The notes beneath the pieces were generated by a model. The model was not told the origin of the DNA. It saw only the letters and a list, made by a program, of their open reading frames with translations, and searched no databases. Shown one piece after another: positions 1 to 8,880 of a stretch of 64,000 nt of DNA. The position numbers and the translations under genes are program-made. The first letter of the stretch is position 1. Each line of letters begins with the position of its first letter. The DNA is from Flavobacteriales bacterium (lineage in GTDB: Bacteria; Bacteroidota; Bacteroidia; Flavobacteriales_F; PHOS-HE28), in contig JADKCV010000012.1 of assembly GCA_016718655.1 (NCBI GenBank), positions 1 through 64,000 of the forward strand, read 5' to 3'.

Positions 1-2
1 GT

Positions 3-470
3 CTTGCCCTTGGGCTCTTCTTCCTGTACGCCACCTTCCGGTTGCTGTACTGGCCTGGAGCGGTGCTCATCGCCCTGCTTGTCGTGGCGGTGGCTGCGTG
101 GTCGTTCCTCGATCAGCGTTCACCGGGGCAACGGGTAGCGCGCTATTCAGCAGGAGCAGCCGTGTTGGCCACGGTGTTGCTCATGGCCGTGCCGGTGCAT
201 GCGCTCTATGGCTACATGATGTTCAGAACACCCGGAGCACAACGCTTCCACAACACAGGTTGCGGCAACTGGTACAGGTACAGCTGGCTCCTCTACCAGG
301 ATGGCCAATACGCCAAGAGCGCCGCGATGATCGACAGTGCCGAGGCCCTCGTACATGACCACCACGCGCGCACCGGCACCGATGGCGAATGGCTGCTGGT
401 GAAGCTGCGTGCCACCCATGACCGGATCGACAACCGCCAATGGGACCACTTCGAGGAACTGGCACCCTGA
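3..470 (+). CDS. C-terminal part of an unknown membrane protein (5' end outside the window)
   Basis: The reading frame is open from the first bases of the window to a TGA at 468-470, with no convincing start, so the gene begins upstream. The visible 155 or so residues start with a hydrophobic stretch (LALGLFFLYATF) running into a second one (AVLIALLVVAVAAW), then a third near 165-200 (VLATVLLMAVPV). The last 80 residues are soluble and rich in Trp, Tyr and His, with a short segment (YQDGQYAKSAAMIDSAEAL) that resembles one tetratricopeptide helix pair. I do not recognise the family. A helical membrane protein with a short C-terminal soluble domain is all that can be said. Confidence 0.6.
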   Translation, partial: LALGLFFLYATFRLLYWPGAVLIALLVVAVAAWSFLDQRSPGQRVARYSAGAAVLATVLLMAVPVHALYGYMMFRTPGAQRFHNTGCGNWYRYSWLLYQDGQYAKSAAMIDSAEALVHDHHARTGTDGEWLLVKLRATHDRIDNRQWDHFEELAP

Positions 471-618
471 GCCGGGTGCCGTGATCGGCCGCAATTCTTC
501 CGATACCCGTCATCAGCCTTGTACCAGCTCGAATGCCTGGTGCGAAGCACGCCGCTGCCCCCCTTGCCCTCTTCCGGAGCTCATTCAAGCACAAAACATC
601 ACCTTATAGCACGAAAAG

Positions 619-1040
619 GGGGTCCGACCGTGCGAAGGTCGGGTCCGACAACACGACCATCGGATCCGACAGCGCGACTGGGGGTCCGACAACACGAACG
701 CTGGGTCCGACAACACGAACATCGGGTCCGACAGCGCGAACAGGGGGTCCGACAACACGAACGTTGGGTCCGACAACGCGAACGTTGGATCCGACAACAC
801 GAACGCTGGGTCCGAACGTTGGGTCCGACAGCACGAACGTTGGGTCCGACAGCGCGACCGCTGGGTCCGACAGCACGAACGTTGGGTCCGACAGCGCGAA
901 CCGCTGGGTCCGACAACACGAACGTCAGGTCCGACAACGCGAATAGCGGGTCCAACAGCACCGACATCCGGTCCGACAACACGAACACTGGGTCCGACAA
1001 CACGAACAGGGAGGCCGACAACACGAACAGGGAGGCCTAT
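619..1040. repeat. Tandem array of about 20 copies of a 21-bp unit
   Basis: The motif GGTCCGACAACACGAACG plus three variable bases recurs about every 21 bp. The T of GGTCC falls at 623, 644, 665, 685, 706, 727, 748, 769, 790, 811, 824, 845, 866, 887, 909, 930, 951, 972 and 993, and two degenerate GGCC copies follow. One unit (811-823) is shortened to 13 bp, one is 20 bp and one 22 bp. Because 21 is a multiple of three and the unit has few stop codons, long open frames appear on both strands (repeats such as GSDNTNV, or FVLSDPT in reverse). The indel units change frame, and no start, signal peptide or non-repeat domain goes with the frames, so I read them as non-coding. Confidence 0.9.
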
Positions 1041-1098
1041 GGCGGCGGTAGCGATGCCAGTTGTTCAGCTGAACCGATGCCCACCTGATGCTTTGGAA

Positions 1099-1600
1099 CC
1101 ATTGGCCGAGGGCCACCTTACGAAGAAAGCCACCCTGGACCGAGCACCATTGGCCTCCGGCCACCTCGGAACCTTTGGCCCGGAAGCCATCGGCCAATAG
1201 GCCGGTGGTTTTCAGGTTCCAGGCTCAGCGGCCTAACAGCCAAAGAAGCCATTGGCCTGCGGCCACCTCGGAACCCTTGGCCCGGAAGCCATCGGCCAAT
1301 AGGTCAGTGGTTCTTCAGGTTCCAGGCTCAGCGGCCTGACAGCCAAACAAGCCATTGGCGGCCACCTCGGAACCTTTGGCCCGGAAGCCATCGGTCAATA
1401 GGCCAGTGGTTTTCAGGTTCGAGGTTCAGCCGCCTAACAGCCAAACAAGCCATTGGCCTCCGGCCACCTCCGGAACCCATGGCCTGGAAACCATCAGCCA
1501 ATAGGCTAGTGGTTTTTCAGGCTTAAGGCGCTAAGGCCTAACAGCCAAAGAAGCCATTGGCCTGCGGCCACCTCCGAACGATTGGACACGAGTCGTGTAA
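1099..1600. repeat. Tandem array of a ~102-bp unit, about 4.5 copies, with paired arms
   Basis: Units begin with CCATTGGC at 1147, 1249, 1352 and 1450 (lengths 102, 103, 98 and 104 bp). A partial copy starts at 1554 and a degenerate one at 1099. Each full unit carries ATTGGCC near its start and GGCCAAT about 45 bp later, which are complementary, and then AGGCCG with CGGCCT, also complementary in the first unit. In the third unit the second arm reads GGTCAAT, so the stem keeps a G-T wobble. No long consistent reading frame crosses the units. The array lies directly after the 21-bp array and ends about 140 bp from the 3' end of rsgA. Function unknown. Confidence 0.85.
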
Positions 1601-1742
1601 CCATCGGACCATCGTTCTCCGTATACTACCTTATTACTGTCCACCCGGCCGCCGATCGGTCCGGCGCTGGGACTTGATGGTGCTGCGGAAGTTGTGCCCG
1701 ATGCGCTTGCCGATCAGGAGTGGTCGATCGGGCGATGCGGGT

Positions 1743-2804
1743 CTACAGGTTGCCGGTGTCCTTCTTGTAGCGCTTCACCATCTTTCCGAATTCCTTGTCC
1801 TTCCTCCTGCGCTCGGCAAGGGTTGTTCGGAAGTGCGCGGCCTCGCTTTTCATCTTTTGGTAGTTGGTGTAGGAGGCCTCGTCCAACTCGCCATGCTGCA
1901 CGGCATCCAGCACCGCGCAACCGATCTCCGTGGTGTGCGTGCAATCGGTGAACTTGCAGTCCTGGGCCAGTTCTGCGATCCGGTCGAAGGTGACCTCCAG
2001 CCCGCCCTCCACATCGGTGACGCCCACTTCCCGCATGCCGGGATTGTCGATGAGGATCCCGCCCGTCCCCAGGACGAAGAGTTCCCGGTGACTGGTGATG
2101 TGCCTGCCCTTACCGGTGCTGGTGCTGATGGCGCCCGTGCGAAGGGTGGCTGTGCCGAGCAGGTTGTTGAGCAGGCTCGACTTGCCCGCACCGGAGGAAC
2201 CCAGCAGGCAGTAGGTCTTCCCTTTTTCCATGATCCCCCGCACGGCCTCGCAGCCATCCTTGGTCACATTGCTCAAGGCGAGGATGGGCACGTTCGCGAT
2301 GCGGGCCCGGACCTGGTCTTTCAATCCATCCACCTGCCCAGCTTCGAACAGGTCGGTCTTCGTGAGCACGATGATCGGCCGCACCCCGCTGGTGTGGCAA
2401 ATGGCCAGGTACCGCTCCAGCCGGTTGATGTTGAAGTCGCGGTCCATGGCCTGCACGAGGAAGGCATGGTCGATGTTGGTGGCGATGACCTGGGTGCCAC
2501 CGTGTTCACCGATGGCTTTGCGGGTGATCACCGACGAGCGCGGGAATACCCGGTAGATCATGGCGTGGCCCGGCTCGTGGACCTTCAGCGCCACCCAGTC
2601 GCCCACGGCCGGGAAGTCCAGCCGGTCGCGGGCCTCCGTGCGTAGCCTGCCTATGACCTCCGCTTCCAGATCACCGTCGATGGTCCGCACCACGTAGCGC
2701 TCCCTGTGCTCGGCGACCACGCGACCGATCCCGAAGCCATTCAGGGCATGTCCGCTCCTGAACTGCTCCAGCGCATCGGTGTATCCCAGGTCTTCGAGCG
2801 TCAT
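1743..2804 (-). CDS. rsgA: Ribosome small subunit-dependent GTPase A
   Basis: RsgA (YjeQ) is a circularly permuted GTPase that helps mature the 30S ribosomal subunit in the cytoplasm. The 353-residue product has the family order: an N-terminal OB-fold-like region (about 20-95), a G4-like LTKTD at 147-151 lying ahead of the P-loop GSSGAGKS (about 202-209), a G3 motif DNPG (IDNPGMREVG) and a C-terminal zinc-binding cluster with the spacing C-x4-C-x-H-x5-C (CKFTDCTH, then GC). The permuted G4-G1-G3 order and zinc knuckle are diagnostic. G4 has T in place of the usual N (TKTD), as is common in this family. The gene stands alone, with its 3' end facing the tandem-repeat arrays. Confidence 0.96.
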   Translation of the reverse strand: MTLEDLGYTDALEQFRSGHALNGFGIGRVVAEHRERYVVRTIDGDLEAEVIGRLRTEARDRLDFPAVGDWVALKVHEPGHAMIYRVFPRSSVITRKAIGEHGGTQVIATNIDHAFLVQAMDRDFNINRLERYLAICHTSGVRPIIVLTKTDLFEAGQVDGLKDQVRARIANVPILALSNVTKDGCEAVRGIMEKGKTYCLLGSSGAGKSSLLNNLLGTATLRTGAISTSTGKGRHITSHRELFVLGTGGILIDNPGMREVGVTDVEGGLEVTFDRIAELAQDCKFTDCTHTTEIGCAVLDAVQHGELDEASYTNYQKMKSEAAHFRTTLAERRRKDKEFGKMVKRYKKDTGNL

Positions 2805-3534
2805 GGGGTCAACGAACTCGCGTCATGTGCGATGTGGTGAAGAAGCAATACGTTCTCTGCTTGTCAACGGCGATTGTCCACTTGACTGTCGACGTGCTCA
2901 GCGCCAGTTCGTTGCCTTCGCTCCAGGTCTTCCTGCGCATCTTGCGCAGCCCGGTGAGGCGCAGCACGATCATGGCCATCCCGGCTTCGCCGGTCCGACC
3001 TCGGGCGTGCGGTTCGGTAGGGCGCATAAGGTCGAGCGCGTCAAGGATACCTGTACCACGCATGTCGCTGCTCACCCTCGAAATGTCGGCACACCCCGCC
3101 TAGGTTCGGTTGACGTTCGTCAGGCGGTCCCGTTAGCGAACGGCGGTGACGAGCGCTCCTGCGGACATCCAGCATCGTGTGCTGGGCGTGTACTACGACC
3201 TCCGCTGTAATAGGGTCGTGCACCTTGGTACGGCAGTATCGGTCACCAATGCGCCGCGCCAACTTGGCGGCGTTGGTCACCGTCATTTGGCCATGCCCTA
3301 CGGCTCTTCCCGCTCCCCCACCGTGCAGTACAGGTCCCTTCCAATCAGGAAGTCCATATAGCGGAGGTACCCGAGCTTCGGCGGTAAGTGGAGCGTGGCG
3401 CGGTGTGGCCAGCTTTCGCCGAACACGTCCGTATCCGTACGCACCGACACGGTCCGTCCCGATCTGCGAACGGGCCCGGAAAATCTCACCTGGATCCATC
3501 ACCTGCCGGAAGTCGCGGTACTAGGGACACCCCC
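2805..3534. other. 730-bp stretch without a supportable gene
   Basis: Several short overlapping frames exist on both strands, but none has a convincing start, signal peptide or recognisable domain. On the minus strand, residues translated between about 3298 and 3489 (for example LGYLRYMDFLIGRDLYC) and in another frame between about 3150 and 3300 look protein-like. They may be the remains of a frameshifted gene. Nothing firm can be called. Confidence 0.4.
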
Positions 3535-4350
3535 TCAACGCAGGTAGCGCTCCGCGTCGATCACTTCCCAGTCCGGATCGGCACGCAGTAGTTGTTCGAT
3601 GATGGGGCGATGGCCATTGCCCACGATGACAAGGACGCGCTGGTCGGTAGCCCGTGTGGAACGGCAGATGTTCGCGTACATACGAATGTTGCGCAGGTAC
3701 CATTGACCGAGGAATTCCGCACCGGCATCGTCACCGAGCGGGCCAAGTCGTGCAGCGGCGAACACACTGTTCACCGCCAACGCCGATCGGGTACCCTCCG
3801 CCGAGTTCAATTGCCGCAAGGCCTCGGTGATGCGCTGATGCATGTGCAGCGAGTCCTGCTCCATCACCAGTTGCACGACACTGTCCATGTAGGCCTCGAA
3901 CCATGCGGTGCTACCGCTCTTTGCGGCTGCGTAATTGAGCGTATCGTACAGGAAGAGCCCATCGGCATCGATGCACTGCGGGGGGCCGGTATCGAAGCGA
4001 CGCGCCTGGCGGAACCCGATCTGGTACACCTCGTTCGCCCGCAGCTTGAAGCGATCGGCCAGGTACTCGGCATACGTGCTGTCCACGTACGGTTGATCCT
4101 CGACCACCTTCCATTCCACCATGATCCGGTCCGGCGCAAAGCCGGCCAGCTTGTCGTTCAATTCCTGGATCTCCGCTTGCCGCTGGGTGCTCAGGATGTC
4201 CATTTCACCGTGCTTGATCGCGTCCTGGTTCGACGCGAAATGAAAGGTGCCGAGCACGAGGATCTGCTTGCGCGCACCCTGTTGTGCGATGGCCGTGCAT
4301 GCGACCAAGGCAAGCGCAGCCCAGAGCGGAAGGCGTAGGAAATGGATCAT
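3535..4350 (-). CDS. Secreted DUF5694 (TraB/GumN-like) protein
   Basis: The 271-residue product starts at ATG 4350, chosen because it gives a typical signal peptide (MIHFLRLPLWAALALVACTAIAQQ). An in-frame Met 15 codons upstream would spoil it. Right after the cleavage site comes ILVLGTFHF, the signature opening of DUF5694 and related TraB/GumN-like proteins, with a second conserved stretch VEWKVVEDQPYVDS and a C-terminal RVLVIVGNGH. The GTFHF and GNGH histidines are the residues usually conserved in this haem-binding or peptidase-like superfamily. The biochemical activity is not established for DUF5694. A likely -7 promoter element lies about 10 bp upstream. It is transcribed alone. Confidence 0.8.
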   Translation of the reverse strand: MIHFLRLPLWAALALVACTAIAQQGARKQILVLGTFHFASNQDAIKHGEMDILSTQRQAEIQELNDKLAGFAPDRIMVEWKVVEDQPYVDSTYAEYLADRFKLRANEVYQIGFRQARRFDTGPPQCIDADGLFLYDTLNYAAAKSGSTAWFEAYMDSVVQLVMEQDSLHMHQRITEALRQLNSAEGTRSALAVNSVFAAARLGPLGDDAGAEFLGQWYLRNIRMYANICRSTRATDQRVLVIVGNGHRPIIEQLLRADPDWEVIDAERYLR

Positions 4351-4353
4351 GGT

Positions 4354-4361
4354 GTAAAGTA
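4354..4361 (-). promoter_or_regulatory. Candidate -7 element of the DUF5694 gene
   Basis: On the minus strand this reads TACTTTAC, one mismatch from the Bacteroidota -7 consensus TAnnTTTG, with the ATG immediately downstream. No clear -33 TTG was found, so support is weak. Confidence 0.3.
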
Positions 4362-4476
4362 GGGATCGGACGCCTTCCTGTTCGTGGACATGCATTTCTC
4401 ACGGTCATGTGATGTGACGCAAGCAGGCCGCATGATGGCGTCCCGAGCATGGAACGGATCGATCAACTTCGTCCCA

Positions 4477-5631
4477 CTACCCCCGCATCAACCGTAAGAT
4501 CAGCTTCCACGCTACTAACTCGGAGACCTTTTCGGGATACACGTTCTTCGAGGTCTCCCAGTCGTAGTACTTCCGCAGCATGTCCAGGAATTCCGCTTCG
4601 CTGGCATAGACCACCGTGCCGGGGTAGTCGCCGACATCGGTGCGTACGAAGCGGTCGCCGCTCCACCGGAGGTTCGTGTCGCCTTCCTTGCTCGATGTGG
4701 TGAAACGCCCGCCGCGCTTCATCGTTGCTACGATCGCTTGTTGCAGTGCGGGAATGGAGTCGAGATGGACCTCGGCGTTCATCGACGCAAGGCAGATCGC
4801 TTGATAGCGTTCGGGCGCACCGTCGGCGTCGGGTGGTTCGGCGGGCTGGAGATCGCGTGTCCAGTGTTCGAACCAACTGCCCGCTGTTTTGCGGTAGTAG
4901 TCGTGGTGCGTCGCTGCCGCATCGGCCCAGGAGGTCTCCACGCAGAGCGAATAACAATTGTGCTGTGGCATCGCCGCCTCGAAGCGCAGCGTGAAGTCAT
5001 ACCGCGCGCCGACAATCTTTGCGCTGGCGGTCATGATCAAGCGCTCGTTCTGCATGGAGATCGCGAAGAGGGTCATGAGGTCCCGTTCCAACGCGAACTG
5101 GATCGCGTGCGGCGGTCGGTGATCGTTGAAGTGCAGCAGGTACTTCGCACTGGTGGCGGTCTCCACGGACGTCAGCGCGCCTTTCGGCATGGGGGCGGGC
5201 TTCGCCTGCTCATCCGTAGTGCGCGCTCCGATCATCGACCGGCCGAGATCCGCATCGGAGCGCGCTTCCCGCTCGGCGAGCTGGGTCAACGCAGCCGGCT
5301 TCGGTTCGAGCGAGCGGCGAATGGCATCCATGTCAGGATAAGGCTCGGGCGGCAAGGGCGGTTCTAACACGAAGAAGTGCCGTTGCTCGGTGGTGAACTC
5401 GCCCGCGTAGGAGGAGTTGTTGCGCGCGTAGAACTTCACATCGTCCGTCGATCTCCGGCGTTCGTCCTGGACCGCTTTCGCCAGTTTGACGGACGCGCCA
5501 CACGGTGCTGCGGGGAATCCGTGTTCAATAGCGGCGATGCTGTTGCCAGCTTGGATCTCGGCTTCCACAAGTGCGCGCAATGGCGCTGGGAACTCCGCGA
5601 GCTGCTGGCGGTAGGGATCGGGGATCGTCAT
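4477..5631 (-). CDS. Conserved-looking hypothetical protein, 384 aa
   Basis: I do not recognise this family. The product is soluble, with no signal peptide or membrane segment. An N-terminal helical stretch (PYRQQLAEFPAPLRALVEAEIQ) is followed by a proline-rich region (about 85-150) and a C-terminal half rich in aromatic residues with alternating strand-like segments (YDFTLRFEAAM, HNCYSLCVETSW). The end region (SEAEFLDMLRKYYDWETS) looks helical. It starts 24 bp after the stop of the unknown membrane-protein gene transcribed in the same direction, so the two are probably co-transcribed. The pair may act together, perhaps one membrane-anchored and one cytoplasmic, but this is inference from position only. 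Confidence 0.75.
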   Translation of the reverse strand: MTIPDPYRQQLAEFPAPLRALVEAEIQAGNSIAAIEHGFPAAPCGASVKLAKAVQDERRRSTDDVKFYARNNSSYAGEFTTEQRHFFVLEPPLPPEPYPDMDAIRRSLEPKPAALTQLAEREARSDADLGRSMIGARTTDEQAKPAPMPKGALTSVETATSAKYLLHFNDHRPPHAIQFALERDLMTLFAISMQNERLIMTASAKIVGARYDFTLRFEAAMPQHNCYSLCVETSWADAAATHHDYYRKTAGSWFEHWTRDLQPAEPPDADGAPERYQAICLASMNAEVHLDSIPALQQAIVATMKRGGRFTTSSKEGDTNLRWSGDRFVRTDVGDYPGTVVYASEAEFLDMLRKYYDWETSKNVYPEKVSELVAWKLILRLMRG

Positions 5632-5655
5632 CGGTCCGTTCGTGGATCCACGTCT

Positions 5656-6654
5656 TCACTTCATCTTCTCCTCGTACCACGCCTGCTGCTCGGAGAAGTC
5701 AACGCCGGTACCGGCGAACTTCTCGGGGAGGATGCGGAACAGCTCATCGCCCCAACGCCGCGTGCGCTTGAAATTCTCTGAGGTCGTGTAGTTGGGCGCG
5801 GGTGCACTATTCACCCAACGGCCCAGGGCGTTGAGCGCTGGTCGGGCAAGGCGGGCTTTCTCGGCGGGGGTGAGCTCCGCATCGCGCACGAACGACAGCG
5901 CAGGTTCCGAATACCCGGAATCAAGCATGGCAGCCATACGCTCCAGGAATGCCGGATCCGAACGCAGGCGCGCAGTGGCCGCCGCGCACACGGCCGGTTT
6001 CTCATCGCGGTTCGCCCGCCTGAGCAGCGTTTCCAGATCGTCCTTCGGATCGAGCCGATCGATCTGCGCGAGCTCTTCTTCGGTGGCTGGCAAGAGGACG
6101 ATGATCCGCATGGCGACGCTGGACAGGCCACGACCACCGTTGGTAGCGATCCACTGGCCGGAGAAGATCAGGCTGCCGATGAGGCTCAAGGCAGTGAACC
6201 AGGTCCATGGTCGAAGCAGCCACTGTACGGAGAACCCCGGCACGAGCTTCTGGTTCAAGCTCACGACCACCAGCAGCACGGTGGAGAACAGGATGAGGTA
6301 GAGGAACGGACTGTAGAGGCCACGCGGCGTGAAGCCGGGCCGGAGGTACAGGCCGATGAACAGGTAGGACGCCATCGCCAGTGCGAACGCAGCCGCAATG
6401 GTGAGCAGGTAGAGCTTGGTGCGGCTCAGGCCGATCCAGTCGAAGCCGCCGCTGGCGGTCATGCAGAGCAGCGCGACCATCATCAGCACCCAAATGGGCG
6501 CCAGGATGTACAACGCGGGTGTCACCCATTGGTCGCTGCTCGTCTCCTTGCGTGCCCACTCCCATAGGAACGGTTGCAGCCGCAGCAGGAAGAGGAGGGT
6601 GGCGATACCAGCGCAGCTGGTGCCGATGAGCTGTTGGGAGTTGGTAGGATTCAT
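5656..6654 (-). CDS. Unknown membrane protein with a soluble C-terminal domain, 332 aa
   Basis: Start ATG at 6654 is preferred over upstream in-frame codons because the residues before it are not protein-like. About five or six hydrophobic helices fill the first 190 residues (GIATLLFLLRL, ALYILAPIWVLMMVALLCM, LYLLTIAAAFALAMASYLFIG, PFLYLILFSTVLLVVVSL, WFTALSLIGSLIFSG). The last 140 residues are charged and helical (ATEEELAQIDRLDPKDDLETLL) and are likely cytoplasmic. I do not recognise the family. It lies just upstream of the unknown 384-aa gene, 24 bp apart, forming a likely two-gene operon. The 334 bp separating it from the DUF2207 gene (6655-6988) hold no other gene that I can see. Confidence 0.75.
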   Translation of the reverse strand: MNPTNSQQLIGTSCAGIATLLFLLRLQPFLWEWARKETSSDQWVTPALYILAPIWVLMMVALLCMTASGGFDWIGLSRTKLYLLTIAAAFALAMASYLFIGLYLRPGFTPRGLYSPFLYLILFSTVLLVVVSLNQKLVPGFSVQWLLRPWTWFTALSLIGSLIFSGQWIATNGGRGLSSVAMRIIVLLPATEEELAQIDRLDPKDDLETLLRRANRDEKPAVCAAATARLRSDPAFLERMAAMLDSGYSEPALSFVRDAELTPAEKARLARPALNALGRWVNSAPAPNYTTSENFKRTRRWGDELFRILPEKFAGTGVDFSEQQAWYEEKMK

Positions 6655-6988
6655 GCGCAGGGACCGCGTTTGGCGGTAAGCGGGATGATGCCAAAATAAC
6701 CATCGGTTCGAACCCTGAAAGCAGAAAAGGTGGCCGACCGGGGTGGCGTTCCCGCCCATCGCGTTCAACGATGGTATGCGTTCGGTGAGGCTGTTCGCGT
6801 AGGAAAAGCCGGGTCTGAAGGCGAAGGTGATAGACTACGCATGGCTTGGGTCCGAAGATCGCGGCAGTAGCCGGTGGTCGCAGCACCTGCCTTGGTACCT
6901 GGGCTTGGATGACCGCTTGCGCTAGAAGTTGGTGTAGGTGTTCGCACGCGAGGGGATGACGGTCCAGATCGGTCCGGACCGAGACCAC

Positions 6989-8704
6989 CTACCACCCTCC
7001 GCCCCCGCCGCCGCCTCCCCCGCCGCCGGAAAAGCCACCACCACCGGACCCACCGCTCTTACTGGGTGGGGTGCTGGAGGACTGCACGCTGCTGCTGAGG
7101 GAGCTGTTCATGTGCGCCGAGAATGCGCCGTAATTGATGATGGAACCGCGATACCATCCCGGCCGGTAGTTGGGGTCGATCAACGCGCTGCTGATCATGC
7201 CTTGGAAACGGTTACCCCAGACCTTCTCCACCTTGAACGCGATGGCATAGGGCAGGTACTTCTCGAAGACCTCGGGCGTCATCGTCGGTGGGTTGAAATG
7301 CTGGAGCTGCTGTTCTTCCGCCGCGCTCAGGTACATCTTGAACCCGAGCAGCCGTGCGCACAACGCCTGCTTCTCTTCGCTGGGCCGCCTGATGAGGTAG
7401 CCGTAGAGCAGGAAGAGGATGACGTTGGCCACCAGGAAGACGGCGATGTACACCACGTCGTTGTCACCCCAGGTCGAGTTGTGCAGCACGATCATGGAGA
7501 TGATGCAGACGATCACGGTGAGCACGGGGATCCACCAGAAGCGCCAGTTGTTGCCTTTGGTCAGGAAGCCGTGCCACTGGTCGCGCAAGGTGCCGCGGAA
7601 CGCGCTGGCCATGCGCTGCACATCCGCATCGTAGGTGCCGTCGATAGCGAACTGCACCTGGCCAGTGCCGAACATGCTGTTGAGGAGTTGTTGCTCCTCC
7701 TTGGGCAGACCGGAGCCGCCCTTCACCTTGACGATGGTGTAGGTCTCCTTGCTGATCAACCCAAGCAACATTTCCTCCTTCTTCTCTTCGATGCGGATGT
7801 GACCCTTCACCGCCAAGCTGATCATGGCCGGGGTGATGTGCGCGTTGTCGGCTCCGCCGTTCATCACGGTGGCGATGGATGCAGGCGACAGGCCGTCGGG
7901 TGGTTCGAAGAGCGGGATCACCGTGGGCATGTCCGGATCGCGACCGTGGCGGGCCCAAGTGATGAAGTAGTACAGCAGCAACAGCAGGGTGATGATGCCG
8001 CCCACCAACAGCACCGCGTACTGCTCCCAGAACGAAGGTGGCGGCGGTTCGGCCACCATGCCTTTCTGGAACCCGACGGCCACGGTGAGGCCTTCGTACA
8101 GGTCCAGGGCGCGGCCTGTGAAGCGCACTGTGCGCGCGTCGATGAGGCTGTCGGAACAGGCCTGCTCCGTGCTGCCGAAGGTGCCGGTGTAGCAGGCGCT
8201 CTGCTTCACCTGGGCCATTGGCGGAAGGTGGATCAACGCCGAGATGCTGTCGATGGCGAAGGCCCATCCGTTGCCGTTGACGTTCCAGTAGATCTCGTCA
8301 TGGTCCGGGAAGAAGTCCACCTGGCCCTTGGTGGTGTAGGTGATGCGGTACGGGTAGTCGCCGGTTGCCAGGAAGTTGCCTTCGCTGCCCACGTACAGCA
8401 CGAGGTCGTCGCCCTCCGTGGCGGTGTGGTGCGGCGAGGGTGCACCGAAGATCTCCACGGCAGTGAGGTCGTACTGCACACGGTGCTCCCGTCCGGTGTG
8501 GTCGGTGAAGTGCAGCGGCAACTTGCGAACGATGCCGCGCTTGAACGCGACGCCTTCCGCATGGATGCTGATCTCCTCGGTCACCGTGAGCTGGCCGTCG
8601 GGGGCGACGGTGAGGTCGGTGTGCCAGGAGTTGATCCTTTCGGATTGGGCGTGGACGAATGCACTGAACAGAAGCGCCATAAGCAACAGTGCACCACGGA
8701 ACAT
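6989..8704 (-). CDS. DUF2207 family membrane protein
   Basis: The 571-residue protein has a signal peptide (MFRGALLLMALLFSAFVHAQ), which fixes the start at 8704. An extracytoplasmic DUF2207 domain follows (INSWHTDLTVAPDGQLTVTEEI, then GIVRKLPLHF), then a transmembrane helix at about 245-265 (YAVLLVGGIITLLLLLYYFI), a cytoplasmic region with a winged-helix-like segment (TPAMISLAVKGHIRIEE), two more helices (about 405-460), and a tail that is almost pure Ser and Gly ending in a glycine run. This domain order and the Gly-rich tail are typical of DUF2207 proteins, which are often encoded beside lemA, as here. The molecular role is unknown; an envelope-stress or membrane-remodelling role is often proposed for such pairs. 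Confidence 0.88.
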   Translation of the reverse strand: MFRGALLLMALLFSAFVHAQSERINSWHTDLTVAPDGQLTVTEEISIHAEGVAFKRGIVRKLPLHFTDHTGREHRVQYDLTAVEIFGAPSPHHTATEGDDLVLYVGSEGNFLATGDYPYRITYTTKGQVDFFPDHDEIYWNVNGNGWAFAIDSISALIHLPPMAQVKQSACYTGTFGSTEQACSDSLIDARTVRFTGRALDLYEGLTVAVGFQKGMVAEPPPPSFWEQYAVLLVGGIITLLLLLYYFITWARHGRDPDMPTVIPLFEPPDGLSPASIATVMNGGADNAHITPAMISLAVKGHIRIEEKKEEMLLGLISKETYTIVKVKGGSGLPKEEQQLLNSMFGTGQVQFAIDGTYDADVQRMASAFRGTLRDQWHGFLTKGNNWRFWWIPVLTVIVCIISMIVLHNSTWGDNDVVYIAVFLVANVILFLLYGYLIRRPSEEKQALCARLLGFKMYLSAAEEQQLQHFNPPTMTPEVFEKYLPYAIAFKVEKVWGNRFQGMISSALIDPNYRPGWYRGSIINYGAFSAHMNSSLSSSVQSSSTPPSKSGGSGGGGFSGGGGGGGGGGGW

Positions 8705-8761
8705 GTCATGTCCCTGTTCGCCGAAGAGCATGACATCGCCGTTCGAGGTGAAAGATCCACT

Positions 8762-8789
8762 TCCACCTTTTGCTTCGCCAAAAGGTGGA
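8762..8789. terminator. Hairpin between lemA and the DUF2207 gene
   Basis: TCCACCTTTTG at 8762-8772 and CAAAAGGTGGA at 8779-8789 are perfectly complementary around a 6-base loop. It can fold on either strand. It could attenuate lemA transcription before the DUF2207 gene or be a dispersed palindromic repeat. Confidence 0.55.
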
Positions 8790-8801
8790 GCCAAAAGGCG
8801 A

Positions 8802-8880
8802 CCACGATCCAAGTCGCAGTCCGGCTCGCACAGGCCCGCAGCACGGGCTGCCGAGCCGGAAGCGACCGCGCGGATCGTGG
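8802..8880. repeat. 79-bp near-perfect multi-segment palindrome
   Basis: Four nested complementary segments can be aligned: CCACGATCC (8802-8810) with GGATCGTGG (8872-8880), GTCGC (8813-8817) with GCGAC (8862-8866), TCCGGCTCG (8820-8828) with CGAGCCGGA (8852-8860), and GCCCG (8834-8838) with CGGGC (8844-8848). Interior loops are small, giving one long rod-like stem. It sits 13 bp from the shorter hairpin, inside the 300-bp gap between lemA and the DUF2207 gene. It could be a REP- or MITE-like element or a structured leader. No flanking target duplication was recognised. Confidence 0.7.

Noticed and set aside
519..1088. A 189-residue frame and several reverse-strand frames across the 21-bp array
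   Set aside because: They are made only of the repeat in different registers, exist on both strands, and have no start signal or other domain.
1557..2645. A long plus-strand frame of 362 codons opposite rsgA
   Set aside because: It is antisense to a well-supported gene, and its codons mirror rsgA. High GC gives long antisense frames throughout this window.
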